DNA from: Cymbomonas tetramitiformis
Lineage: Eukaryota > Chlorophyta > Pyramimonadophyceae > Pyramimonadales > Pyramimonadaceae
Direction of reading: 5' to 3'
Length of the DNA stretch: 64,000 bases
Assembly: GCA_001247695.2 (NCBI GenBank)
Contig: LGRX02034418.1
Location: forward strand, 1-64,000
The notes beneath the pieces were generated by a model, which worked only from the letters and a program-made list of their open reading frames with translations, had not been told where the DNA came from and did no database searches. The position numbers and the translations under genes were made by a program. Of this stretch, positions 23,654-34,206 are shown one piece after another (position 1 is the first letter of the stretch; every line of letters starts with the position of its first letter).

Positions 23654-25960
23654 AAGTTCTGAGTTGAGCGTATGTACTGGTTTTTCTCCGATATGGTGCC
23701 CGGAGGTTACCTTTAGATTAGCTTAGGGTTGGTTGCTTCTTCTTTGTTCATCTGAATCGTGTTGTGTTGGCACAGTAAGCACTGTGCGAGCAAAGAGCGC
23801 TTCTTTGTGTTGTGTGCATCAATCAGGGTTCATCCTGCGGCTTGCATTCCATACAACGGCGGCCGTCAGAACAAGGCTCGCCTTGGAGAGCAGCATCATA
23901 TAGAGAGTGCACAGATATTCAGATAATTCATGCTTGCTTATTATGATAGATAAATGAAATTGAGATATCAAGATAATATGCCTACTGATCATGATTGGGC
24001 AATTATACATTTTCCCCACTGTCGAAGGTATTCAGCAGTTGTTATTGTGGTGTGCATAAATGGCAACATGACTACAGGAAATTTGCATAGATTCATACTT
24101 TAATGGTATGTATGATTTATCACATTTATCATTCTATCTATGACACAAGGTCACTAAGTTCAGATGTGAAAGTGTTTAGCATTAACTAATGAACTAATAC
24201 TATTGAGGTGATGGAGGACTCCTCAAAACTTGTTAACTTGGTTATTTTAATCATATCGACCCTTCCCTGTATGTAGTGTCTTGAAAAACCATTTTCAGAT
24301 ACAGGAGACCTGCGAGATACAAGGGGAGCACAATTTTTTTGTGATATCGGGCAGACAAGAAAATTACTATAGCTTGACTAAGCCCGGTTACTTACCGACA
24401 TATTATGTGCTATGTACTAGGATATGTTCGTGCCAGTAATTACGGCTAGTGCTGACTTCTACTCTGTGTGGCATGCAATAGTTGCAGCCGTGTCACATGA
24501 TGATGAGCATTTCATCTCGATCGAGCGGCGGAGATTCGCGATATATACTCAGATGTGTGGTGGTGGTGATGGCAGGAGAATTTGTTTTTAGAAAATCCAT
24601 CATCCGCGCCACACACAACCCGCGCAGGGAGCGAGGACACTGCGGCGTCCTTGTCGTGCGGCTCCGGCGCTGCATGCGCGGGATATGATTTTGCATCGTT
24701 GCTGACCAGTTTTCGCCTTGGGGTGTGCAGGCATCACGTGTGCCGGCAGAAGTAAGCACCGTTCGAAGACAGCGGTTTATACCTTAGCTTAGTAGCACAC
24801 CTGAATTGAGCATCAAAGTCTGCGTGTGAAAGCACGGGCAGTAAGTAGTGATCGGTTAAAAAATAAGTGACGATCGTGCTTTGTGTGCGCGCGTAAAATT
24901 TTAAGAGTAGATCGCCAACACTACTTCAAAGTTTTGGGTTTATGTAACAGCCTGTACTGACATGCGTAATAACTTTCATCAGTACTCGGCCACCGATAAT
25001 GGCGGCGACTACATGCGAGATGTTTCTGGAAAGTGGTGCCATCGCCTTTCTCTGTTGCAGGTCTCCGCCGGTAGCGTAAAAAGGTATCGACAGCAAAAAA
25101 ACCCCAATATAAGCCTGTTTCTCGACGTTACGTACATCGGTTTTTAAATTATTTGATTATCAAGTTATCAAACGTATCAGAGTTGTAGGACGCCTGCATT
25201 AAGCGATAGTAGAACTGGATATCACATGAATTCAGTCTTAAACTGATAGACGCCATATGCTATCTTTTTGTGTAGAGGCATTGTTCATGATTTAAGGCGC
25301 ATTTTTGGCCTTTATTTCTGTCTACATATGGGCGAAAAATCACCGAAACTGTGACACCAAATTGAAAACTTGCCCTTTTTATGACTTCGACGTTTTTCTC
25401 ACCGATACGTTATATTCTTAACTGATGGATAACATGCGGATTTCATTTGTGTCAGTGCCATTCATGATTTACCCCGAAATATATCAAAATATTGAGATAC
25501 CGATACCATCCCTTGATACTAGCTATCAGATCTAAGCATTTCTCCCTTGCACTGGTGCGGTTCGTACTCATACTTGAAGCATGTTTTTTATTGGTTGCAC
25601 CTCACTTTCAACCCTGCAGCAAACTTTAACGTCTTGCGAAATGTGTGTGATGCTGTCGAGGCAAGTCTTACTTTTAGCATTTTTACTAGAAGTTTAGAAT
25701 CGGACCTGGTTCCGCATCGTTCGATCAAACTTTCAAGTTATTCTTACAAGGTGCTCAGCTCGATGGCAAAAGAAGTGTTCACGGTTAGCTCCTCCAGTGT
25801 TGCTTTGGTTTACAAACATATATGCATCTGCTAGCAATGTTTTGCTTTATTTACAGTATTTACATTTCTTGCTTTACTGGCTTTATCTACATTTCTGCTA
25901 AGTTATGTTTCTGCTATTTAAATCTATGCTATTTCTATGTGTGGCCATTTCATGGCTGGC
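23654..25960. other. Non-coding stretch after PP5
   Basis: No exon, RNA gene or repeat of note could be supported. Frames are short and AT-rich. The first part presumably holds the PP5 3' UTR. Confidence 0.5.
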
Positions 25961-25977
25961 CATCTATACGTTTGTCC

Positions 25978-26685
25978 TCATCTATGTCCCCGTTGCAAAG
26001 CGTGCCTCGGCTTTGAAGGACTGGCAAAGGCGTGCCTCGCTATTCGCCTGTGGCCCCAGTTTTGCACGCGGCGCAGGGGGGCGGCCCAGAACTTGCTAGT
26101 GATATGTTGTACGTGTGTTGGCTCAGCCATCAACTTTGAGGTGACCTCCGAGAGACCGTAGCTTGTAATGCCTAAGGCGAGGAACGCGGGAGACAGTTTC
26201 CCTTTGACGATGAGCTGTGGGCCCGCTATCGCCAAGGCTGAAAGAGCAGCAATGATAGCTGGCTTCTCCTCCCAGCCAGGGGCGCAGTGCTTCACTGAGC
26301 TTTTGCCGCAGCTATATATTATACTCCCCAAGATTGATTCAGCGGTCGTAGCCATCTTGCCCTTCGCGTACGGTCCGTCCAGCGATATGGCGGATGTCAG
26401 GCTTCCAGACCCATCGGCGATGCACGTGAAACTCGGAGGTAAACGACTTCCGACCGCGGCAATGGCTAAGGCCGGAGACACCAACGAGCAACGCAGCGCC
26501 ACCGAAATCGGGGTCTTGTTGCAAACGGCGTAAGCGGCGTAAGGCAAGTAGGCAGCGAGACCCAGGATAAACTTCTCGAGCCAAACTCTGTCGGGTTGAG
26601 ATCTTGGTTCGTTTTGCTCCGTGTTACACTCTGTAAACGCACGGAAAACCCCGCGCGTCAGCCACCGTGGTATGGCATACGTCAC
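25978..26685 (-). CDS. Hypothetical multi-pass membrane protein, partial
   Basis: An open minus-strand frame of 235 codons begins with GTG and stays open upstream to a stop at 26722 without an ATG, so it may be an exon. Hydrophobic segments lie near residues 40-58, 64-80, 137-156 and 158-176 (for example KPAIIAALSALAIAGPQLIV). The C-terminus is Arg/His-rich. I do not recognise the family. The even hydrophobic spacing favours a real protein over a shadow frame. Confidence 0.4.
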   Translation of the reverse strand: MTYAIPRWLTRGVFRAFTECNTEQNEPRSQPDRVWLEKFILGLAAYLPYAAYAVCNKTPISVALRCSLVSPALAIAAVGSRLPPSFTCIADGSGSLTSAISLDGPYAKGKMATTAESILGSIIYSCGKSSVKHCAPGWEEKPAIIAALSALAIAGPQLIVKGKLSPAFLALGITSYGLSEVTSKLMAEPTHVQHITSKFWAAPLRRVQNWGHRRIARHAFASPSKPRHALQRGHR

Positions 26686-26721
26686 GTGAGAAAGTGGGGC
26701 AACGAGGGGCGAGACAGAAGA

Positions 26722-27194
26722 TCAAGATCAGCTCAGAGTGAACCATGTCTGAAAGCTCACGACTGCGAATCACGCCATTCAATCGCGAGTAGCGGTAGGC
26801 GGGATACGGAACCACACCTTTATTTGTTGTCGAAAACAAGTCCCAGCTTGCTTTCTCAGTCCGGGTTCTTCGGTCCCACGGGTCTAACAGTGGTGTAAGC
26901 ATATTAGTAGCTAAGCGGGGAGCGTTTTGGGACCGATTCTGGACATTTTTTGATGCTGGTCGGATCTGCGCCCTTCCTTGTTTTTTCGTGTAACCACGCT
27001 TGTCGTTGTGAGCGTTGTACGGGAGTCCCGGTTTCCCTCCTGGAAGAAGTAAAGAGCAAGACACCATGTTTACCGGAATATAGTTCAGAAAAATAAGCAC
27101 TCTCGGAGCAACTCCTACGACGCGCGCAGTGAAGCTTTGGCGAGCAAATGTCGCTCGGATTCCAGTGCTGGTTCCGGTTCTGGTTCTGGTAGGT
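26722..27194. other. Non-coding stretch
   Basis: I see no supported gene or repeat between the hydrophobic frame and the hairpin at 27195. Confidence 0.4.
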
Positions 27195-27257
27195 ACAGCA
27201 CTCCCTGGAGATATAGCCCTGAGATCTCAGCGCATCCATATCTCCAGGGAGTGCTGT
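27195..27257. repeat. Perfect 20-bp inverted repeat, 23-base loop
   Basis: The arms 27195-27214 and 27238-27257 are exact reverse complements (ACAGCACTCCCTGGAGATAT). A run of GGTTCTGGTT repeats lies just upstream (27170-27192), and a (GC)n tract with flanking GAGCTCATG direct repeats lies at 27367-27412. Confidence 0.9.
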
Positions 27258-27662
27258 AACCACCATTTTGAGATAGCACGCGAAAACAAGCAAACACTGT
27301 GGGAAGAGAACAACTTGCTTCCATTGTATTCCGAAGATCCTCCCATCATTTGGGCGAGAGCTTGAAAAGAGCTCATGTGAGCGCGCGCGCGCGCGCGCGA
27401 TCGGGAGCTCATGTACGTGTCATCATGCCGCATTGCGATCAGTCGAGTGTTCACAATTTTTTTTTCAGAATTCATGAAATATAACATAATAAAATAATAT
27501 TTAGTTTTAACTATGAGGATTGAGGTCGATCGCATCGGGCAAATCTGAATTCAAATTTGAAAATTTCAAAAAACGAAATAACGGTCAACTGGATTAGTTG
27601 ACTCGAGCCTGTTGACTTGTTAACTATCACTATGACTAGCTAGCTAGGTTCAAGGTTCAGGT

Positions 27663-27948
27663 TGTGTCATTGTATGTCATGGCATGGCATGGCATGGCAT
27701 GGCATATCGATATGTCATATGTCATATGTAATATGTCATATGTAATATGTCATATGCCATATGTCATATGTCATATGTCATATATAATATGTCATATGTC
27801 ATATATCATATGTGATATATAATATGCCATGTGTCATATGGCATGGCATGGCATGGCATATGGCATGGCATGTATGTCATATGGCATGGCATGGCATGGC
27901 ATATGGCATGGCATGGCATGTATCAGTATGCCATGAATGTAATATTAC
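27663..27948. repeat. ATGTCAT / GGCAT satellite
   Basis: Nearly 290 bases built from TATGTCATATGTCAT-type and GGCATGGCAT-type units. Similar CATGT tracts lie at 16556-16600, 46590-46680, 60330-60370 and 62492-62585. Confidence 0.9.
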
Positions 27949-28030
27949 TCATAGGGTAAAGGTACATGCGCCGGAGGTTCACGGAACATGACAGACGTCA
28001 TCGTGACTGTCATGTGACGGAATCACAGGT
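27949..28030. repeat. Repeat unit inverted relative to 60234-60330
   Basis: Block containing GGAGGTTCACGGAACATGAC, GACGTCATCGTGACTGTCAT and GGAATCACAGGT. Its reverse complement is present at 60234-60330, where it also borders an ATGTCAT tract. It is followed by an (AAT)n run. It is probably one end of a dispersed element. Confidence 0.75.
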
Positions 28031-28269
28031 AATAATAATAATAATAATAAAACATTTACGCTAGCAAAGGGGACAAAGTCCTGAGAGTGCGGTATCCCTG
28101 CAAAGCAGGCGAGTGAAAACACGAGGGGCTACTCCCTCTGCTATAGCGCGCCCACAAAGGGGCTCAGCCCACTTTTCAGCAGGGTGACATCTAGAGAAAA
28201 AGCTAAGTGCTAGGCAAAAAAACTCTAGAAGATGGAGAAGCAGCCATGGCCGGGTGAGTGGAGGGGTGG

Positions 28270-28400
28270 CTGAATCTGAGCGGTGGGGAGGGAAGTCGAA
28301 GAATTAAGGGGGTATTTGGAGACGTTGAGGAAGGGGGGTCGGTGGGCGGGGGAGAGGGGGGGTGGAGGGGAGGGGAGGGGGACGGCCCCTCCCCTTGGGG
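28270..28400. repeat. G/A-rich low-complexity tract
   Basis: Runs of GGGGA and GGGAGG. On the minus strand this reads as a Pro/Ser-rich frame, which I attribute to composition. Confidence 0.6.
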
Positions 28401-28436
28401 ACACGGAACCATCTAATATTGCAAGACTTTTGAAAA

Positions 28437-28836
28437 TTATTGCAGGAGGGTTTGAAGGAAGTCGTTTGACTGTTGCACAGCTTCTGTTTCTGTCATGGTT
28501 TCACTGCTCGAGATGTCAACTGTATGCGGGTCAGTGTTTAAGGTGGTGGTGGTGTTTGACAAAAACACGACTCGCCTATTTTTGGTGTGTTGCCTACAAA
28601 TTCTTGAAAGTTTTTTAAGGAGAGGTTTAATCTTGCCACGGGGAACACCTATCGTGTTGAGGACAGTACCAAAATGAGGAGGGAGGTATCCCATGAGTGT
28701 AAGAACTTTGGGCCATTTCACGGTGCTTATGAAGGGCTTGGAATTTGAGTTGGTGATTGTCGTGTCGTGGTGACCACCATAATAAGGCTCAACATCACTC
28801 TGATGATAAGGAGGGTCTTGAGTGGGCCATGGGAAA
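28437..28836 (-). CDS. Hypothetical protein exon, Tyr-Tyr-Gly containing
   Basis: A minus-strand frame of about 130 codons, open from a stop at 28842, ends at TAA 28437. It reads HQSDVEPYYGGHHDTT, then KWPKVLTLMGYLPPHFGTVL, then a basic segment and a Ser/Thr-rich tail ending NDFLQTLLQ. There is no ATG at the N-terminus except at codon 36, so it is likely a 3' exon. The YYGG motif recalls the YYGM motifs in the frame at 29870-30165 on the same strand, so the two may be parts of one interrupted gene. Function unknown. Confidence 0.35.
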
Positions 28837-29011
28837 AATAATTAATATAGAATAAGTTTTCATAATTTTAGAATAACCCGTTTTCATGGTGAATTTAGAA
28901 TAAGTTTTCTTGATGTCATCCGGCTATGACCGGTGGTCCTTTTCACGACTCGTGTTCAAATAATGTGCACACAGGTCAAACGCTCTCGTTCCCGCTGGTG
29001 CCATCCTGAGC

Positions 29012-29213
29012 AGAGGTGTGGGCTTATATAAGCGTATGGCTTATATAAGCCCATTATATTATATTATATTGATATAATCATAAGCGCTTAAGGGAACCCG
29101 AAAATCACGCTTATATCATATCAATATAAGCGGTAAGATAAGCGCTTATATCAACATAACTATTATATTGATATAAGCGCTTATATTCGATATTAGCGCT
29201 TATAATAGCGCTT
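29012..29213. repeat. AAGCGCTT palindrome-rich repeat D, copy 1
   Basis: AT-rich block made of overlapping self-complementary ATAAGCGCTTAT-type motifs. It starts with AGAGGTGTGGGCTTATATAAGC. The inverted copy lies at 41845-42017. Confidence 0.8.
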
Positions 29214-29285
29214 ATCACGCCTGGTTGGAGGACGAACCACCTTATCCGATCACCCGTATTGGCCTCACACAATAATTGACGTATG

Positions 29286-29539
29286 TACCGGAATATCCAA
29301 GTACACTAGATATCAGAAAGTCCCGTGCTCGTGTGGATAAACTGTATAAGATAAATAAACCCTAAGCTAGATATACCCGGAACGGTCTCGGACGGTCTCG
29401 GACTCTAGCCTACCTGTGACACAGCGTGTGTCACAGTACGAACCTACAGATCAGTCAGCAGTCCCGTGTTGGTCCTAGGGATCTGTCATAGGGGCCTAAC
29501 CGGGACTCCCAGTCAGGGCTGCCTGTACAGATTTCAGCA
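29286..29539 (+). repeat. Repeat family B, copy 2
   Basis: Starts at the internal TACCGGAATATCCAAG and runs to TACAGATTTCAGCA. It lacks the first 110 bases seen in copies 1 and 3. It is almost identical to copy 3 (40236-40479). Confidence 0.85.
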
Positions 29540-29761
29540 CACCACCCCAACACTGTGGGTGGTGACTGGCTAGGAGAGTCAGAAAATGTAAAGCCGTAAG
29601 TGTTAGGGCAGGAGCCAGGGTGACAAGGCCTAACTGCTAATCTAACTGTGCAATTCTGATACACAAATTAGAACCCTCTAGCTAGCACAAGAGCAGAAAC
29701 TCACAGGCAATTAAGGTCCTGCTAAACCACTGAAAGGCTCTGTATCAGCAAGTCAAATTGA

Positions 29762-30165
29762 AGATTTCAAAGGTGTCAAAGCAGTAAAACCATAAACCAC
29801 ATTGAAGAAGTATTTGAGGTCACAGGAGTTCTGCACACCACCATGTTGGTGTGCTTCCAGAGTGAGCAAGAAGTCAATCGACAGTACCAAAGTAGTCAGC
29901 GGTGGCCTCACGGAAGTCCATCCCATAATAGGAAGTAAAGAAACCAGCTCCATAATAGTGCTCCGCATCAAGAGGACCGCTCTCATGTAAGACCATGCCG
30001 TAGTAGTAGGCCATGTCAACCCCCAAATCTGCCTGAGACAAATCCTGAAAGGCTAGCAGGCTCAGAGTGTCAGGAGGCTCGGGCGGCTGAAGCGGTGGCA
30101 CATCGTGAGCCAACAAGAAACCCTGAGCCGGGATCACAGAATCAACAAAATCATTCGTAGAGTAA
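29762..30165 (-). pseudogene. Tyr-Tyr-Gly-rich coding fragment interrupted by retroelement
   Basis: A minus-strand frame reads NDFVDSVIPAQGFLLAHDVP, a Pro-rich stretch, then three YYG motifs (DMAYYYGMVLHES, EHYYGAGFF, TSYYGMDF) and stops near 29874. A further coding-like stretch in another frame continues to 29762. Its upstream border at 30165 is exactly the end of the retroelement terminal repeat, so the element probably landed inside this gene. Function unknown. Confidence 0.4.
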
Positions 30166-31123
30166 TGTCGCAAACGCGTGCATATGATGGTACAAACATT
30201 CTCGGAATCGAACGAACTTGACACTCGCGACTGGTCATAAGCATCATTAACATTCACTGGTGCCGGTGACTGTTCGAGCAATTCTCCACACAGCATAAGA
30301 TCGTAGAGCTACAAAATTTTTAAAATTCTGATACCCTGATATCGAACGCTGAACTCTTACATGCAAGCCCAGATTCCAACATGAAGAAGTATGAAAACAG
30401 CAGTAAAATGTATCCGTCAAAATTGATATTATATCACAAAATACGAATTATTGTGTACAAAAGCTGTGAGCAGAACTGTCTTAGCACTCTAGCACTGGCA
30501 CGCGAACAACCACCTAGTACTTGCGAAGGCAAAACAATAATGAGTCCACTAGCCTGACCTCCAGTCAGAGCCTACTTATATCTCAATGCTCTGTCACATT
30601 TCCCAAAACTGTAACGGGTTCTAGCCCTTAAATCTTCATCTGGCCAATGGAAAGTCATTATTCCATGCCAGCTCTAACAATGTTACCGTTCACCGCATTC
30701 TGACTGACACGTCAGCGGCAAAGGAGTCACTGCCATCTTCGTCTTATCATTCCCTGGTCATTTGATGGTGACCATATCTTCTCTGACAAGTCTGCATCTC
30801 ACAGATGGTCATCTTCGCAAAGCCTGTCATGCTGTCACCACTGTCATGCGTGTCACCAGCTGAACAAACCCGGCGCGGTACCATGAGAAGCCGGCGTTTG
30901 TTACAGCTGTCGCAAACGCGTGCATATGATGGTACAAACATTCTCGGAATCGAACGAACTTGACACTCGCGACTGGTCATAAGCATCATTAACATTCACT
31001 GGTGCCGGTGACTGTTCGAGCAATTCTCCACACAGCATAAGATCGTAGAGCTACAAAATTTTTAAAATTCTGATACCCTGATATCGAACGCTGAACTCTT
31101 ACATGCAAGCCCAGATTCCAACA
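30166..31123 (-). mobile_element. A-B-A' terminal repeat structure of the minus-strand Ty3/gypsy-like element
   Basis: On the minus strand, A (31123-30908, 216 bp, TGTTGG...GCGACA) is followed by B (30907-30382) and a second, nearly identical A' (30381-30166). A starts directly after a polypurine tract (GATGGGGGA, 31125-31136) that is identical in the plus-strand element. B carries a TATA-like GAGATATAAGTAGG near 30575. The A/B junction is an imperfect 26-bp palindrome centred on ACAGCTGT, and A' stops at that centre. After A' the sequence is unrelated. Confidence 0.75.
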
Positions 31124-31160
31124 TCCCCCATCTGTAGCTGCTGCGTGCAGTAGCACAGAC

Positions 31161-33331
31161 TCAAATGTGGGCTTGTTCAGCATACTGGGTCGTATCACCA
31201 TCTGCCATGAACTTGCCCAAACTGAAAGTGAACATACCAATGCCTTCACCTTCTCCGCCCTGTAACATTCTGGCTCTGACCAGCGGATTCTTGAACACCA
31301 AGACCCACATACACCTGCGGCCAATAGGTCCATGTTCCAGATGCCCAATCACATGCAAGCGTCCTGTCTGACTCAATCGTCTGAAGTACGCAGCCCTGCT
31401 CTCGGTCATGTCTGTCAAGTAATAAGATGGAACGTGGACACATGCCACCACACGACTGGCCATTACTGCCAACGGAAACGCGATATCCAGCGCTGCGAAC
31501 CAAGGCGAAGTCACCACTGCGTCACAGACACCATACTTCTCCTTCCATATACGATAGTTACCTGGCTGAAGTGCGTCATGCGCCTCAGACCAGCCCAACT
31601 GAGAGTTCCAGTCATTGTTCATGAATCTCAACTGCGGCCATTGCTCCACCATCACCTCACTGATGACCCCAGTGCCTGCCCATGGGTCCCACACGCCATC
31701 GACGGACTTCCAGTCCACCTCTGTCGCCAAACGCCTCACCTCAGAGGGCACTGTGATGACCAGTTCAAGCCCCCACTGCAGCGCGCTAGCTTCTCTCACC
31801 TGAGCCTTAGTCATGTGTCTCAGCTCTCCTCGTCTTTCAACTTCTTCTTCAGCCAACGCATGCACAAGAGGTGCATCCCTCAGATGCCTTGCCATGGCCT
31901 TCTGTTCCCGATATTTCTTGCTCAGCACCGTGCGATGCCCCTCATTCCAATGCCCTGGCATGAAGATCTGCACAGCCTCAGAGAGCTTGTCCTGTCTTCC
32001 CCAATCAATCTGATCTGGCATGCCCAAGAACATGTCCTCCTCTTTCAACAGCATCTCCCTTGATGAGATGGCATGCCAAGGCTGAAACTTGTCTCCCTTC
32101 ACCACCCGACGGGGACCCACGTCTGCTGGCAACAGGCGCATCTCCGCAGACAGCTTCTCATTCAATTGCTGCTCCTTCATGCCCAGTCTGTCCTCTAGGG
32201 CACCAGAGCTCTCATCTTTCTGGGTCTGCACCTCAGCGTTGGCGGCTTGCATCCCCGTGCCTGAGCACCTGGGACATAGCCACTCGCCTTCTGGTACTCC
32301 ATCCAGTGCTGGGGTCAGACACCACAAGTGGTACCCCTTGTTGCATGCGTCGCACAACAGCATCTCTGCTTCCCCATCAGTCTTCCTGCAAACTTCACAT
32401 GCTAGGTGCTTACTGGGAACGGCTGCACTGCAGTCATACTGGTCCTTCACCTGTAGGTGACATGGCGCGATGCTCTGCACGGTGCTCTTCTCTCTTAACT
32501 TGGTGGCGTCCTCAAGTACCACCACACCATCTCGCTGTATCTTGACCAGCTTCAGAATGGCAGATTTGGTCGCGACTTCCATGCCGCTGCGAGGCTTCTG
32601 CCTGATGTAGACGAAATCGCCCACCTTAAACTGGTGTGGACTAGGCTCATAGCCGCCACCTCTTCTCCCTTCATAATGTAATGTATCACGATGCTGTGTG
32701 ACCTCCAGGCTGCAACCAGCGTGTACCATCAGTCGCCTCACCACCTGTGCTCTCTGGTGGAGGTCCTTGACTCTGGCATCCTTCTCATCTTCGACCTCAG
32801 CACCAAAATCTATGCTGGGCGCCCGTTTCAAATCAGGCGGCACTACTGCCTCTTGAGCAAACAACATGGTGAACGGCGCCACCCCCGTGGACTCCTGGCG
32901 TGCTGCATTATAGCTCAGCACTAGTGGCCAGAGCTGCTCATCCCACTCATAATCGAGACCCTTCTCCAAGGCAAGCTTCTTAAAGCAGAACTTCATAGTG
33001 CGTACCACTCTCTCGGTCAGCCCATTGCCTTCTGGTGAGTCTGGCGAGGTGACTCGCCGGTCAATCAGGCAGTCTCTGCACAGCTGCTTGAACTCGCCTT
33101 CAAACTCCTTTCCTCCATCCACCGAGCATTCTGCCGGCGCACCGAACACAGCCAGTACATGACTGCGAAATGCCGCTGCGATGGTGCTCGCCTCCTTGTC
33201 AGGAATGGGCACGCAGATTATGAACCTGGTATAGTGCTCGGTCATGATGAGCACTCGGTTGTTGCCAGACTTGGTCTCTCTCCTCGAAGGCCATGCCAAA
33301 TCCAGCGACCAGCGATACATGAACGACACGA
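31161..33331 (-). pseudogene. Ty3/gypsy-like pol, 3' part: integrase core, PHD finger, second methyltransferase-like domain
   Basis: An open frame of 722 codons, the C-terminal part of an element broken at 33332-34206. In order: integrase core (first Asp in SLDLAWP, then VDGGKEFEG and SPEGNGLTERVVR), a C-terminal integrase module (FKVGDFVYIRQ), a PHD finger with C4HC3 spacing (CEVC...CDACNKGYHLWC...CPRC, 32400-32260), and a Rossmann-like domain with DPWAGTG (near 31680) and VVTSPWF (near 31495). It ends 21 bases before the conserved CAGCTACAGATGGGGGA tract. Its N-terminus was separated from the rest by the hAT-type insertion, so the whole element is dead as it stands. Confidence 0.85.
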
Positions 33332-33339
33332 TCTCAAGG

Positions 33340-34198
33340 CAGTGTCGCTGTCATGAGTTATCGGACATAGGTCCCGTTTTAAACATTTCGGAGGTCCGTG
33401 AGCGGTCCGCACGGTCCGTGATGAAACGTCGATAGGTCCGCGAGCGGTCCACACGGTCCAACCAAAAATTCAGCCGAACATCGGAACGAGGCTGAATTCA
33501 TCTCATATATCGAGATCGATATAGGGTTGGAATTAACACACACACACACACACATAGAGAGAGAGAGAGAGAGAGAGCTGAATTTAACATACATATATGG
33601 CCGGATTCAAGTCTTATACAGTATCGGGTAGGTCGAATTCACATAGGTCGAAGATTTCGGCATTATCGTCAAAATTATCAAATTCAAAGTAATGCGCATA
33701 ATACTCTATGGGAGATAAAGTGCAAAATCAATACACACATAAATTAATGTACCATTACCCATAAACATGATTGTATAATAACTAAAAAGACAAATAAAAC
33801 CAAGAGAAATATCTGATGTGCTGAATGCCGCATAGTAAAGTCGAGTGTGTTTTGTGAAGTGTCCCGGGAAGAAACCTCGAAACGAAACCGTCTGCAAATC
33901 CACATATATCATATCGACGAATAGGAGAAACGGACGGATGCATATTGATCTTGGATGCTCACGAATAGTTGTATTATGGGATAAGTCCCCCATATGTCCA
34001 CGCGGCAGTCTGGGACCGGTACAATGGTGGCAGATTATGGATAGGCCCCGCATAGGTCCACACGGTCAGGGCCAGAATCGCCAATTCTGCTCATAGGTCC
34101 GATCGGAAACGCGCGACAGGTCCCTAATAGGTCCGAGGCACGATTTGGGGGGTCCGATAGGTCCAGGACCGGTCAATTAGGCCTTGACAGCGACACTG
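33340..34198. mobile_element. Non-autonomous hAT-type DNA transposon, 859 bp
   Basis: 14-bp perfect terminal inverted repeats, CAGTGTCGCTGTCA at 33340-33353 and its complement at 34185-34198, are flanked by an exact 8-bp target duplication TCTCAAGG (33332-33339 and 34199-34206). An 8-bp duplication and CAGTG ends are typical of hAT. Both subterminal regions are full of AGGTCCG-type motifs, as expected for transposase binding sites. No transposase frame is present. A (CA)n(GA)n run lies at 33537-33577. Confidence 0.9.
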
Positions 34199-34206
34199 TC
34201 TCAAGG

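Noticed and set aside
28203..28412. Pro/Ser-rich minus-strand frame
   Set aside because: Produced by a GGGGA-type low-complexity tract with no conserved motif.
28797..28812. CTGATGA words as hammerhead ribozyme cores
   Set aside because: No matching GAA core or flanking helices could be arranged near this or the other CTGATGA sites.
31332..32924. Plus-strand His/Ser/Pro-rich frames across 31-39 kb
   Set aside because: Complement shadows of the retroelement pol and Gag frames, which have recognisable domains on the minus strand.
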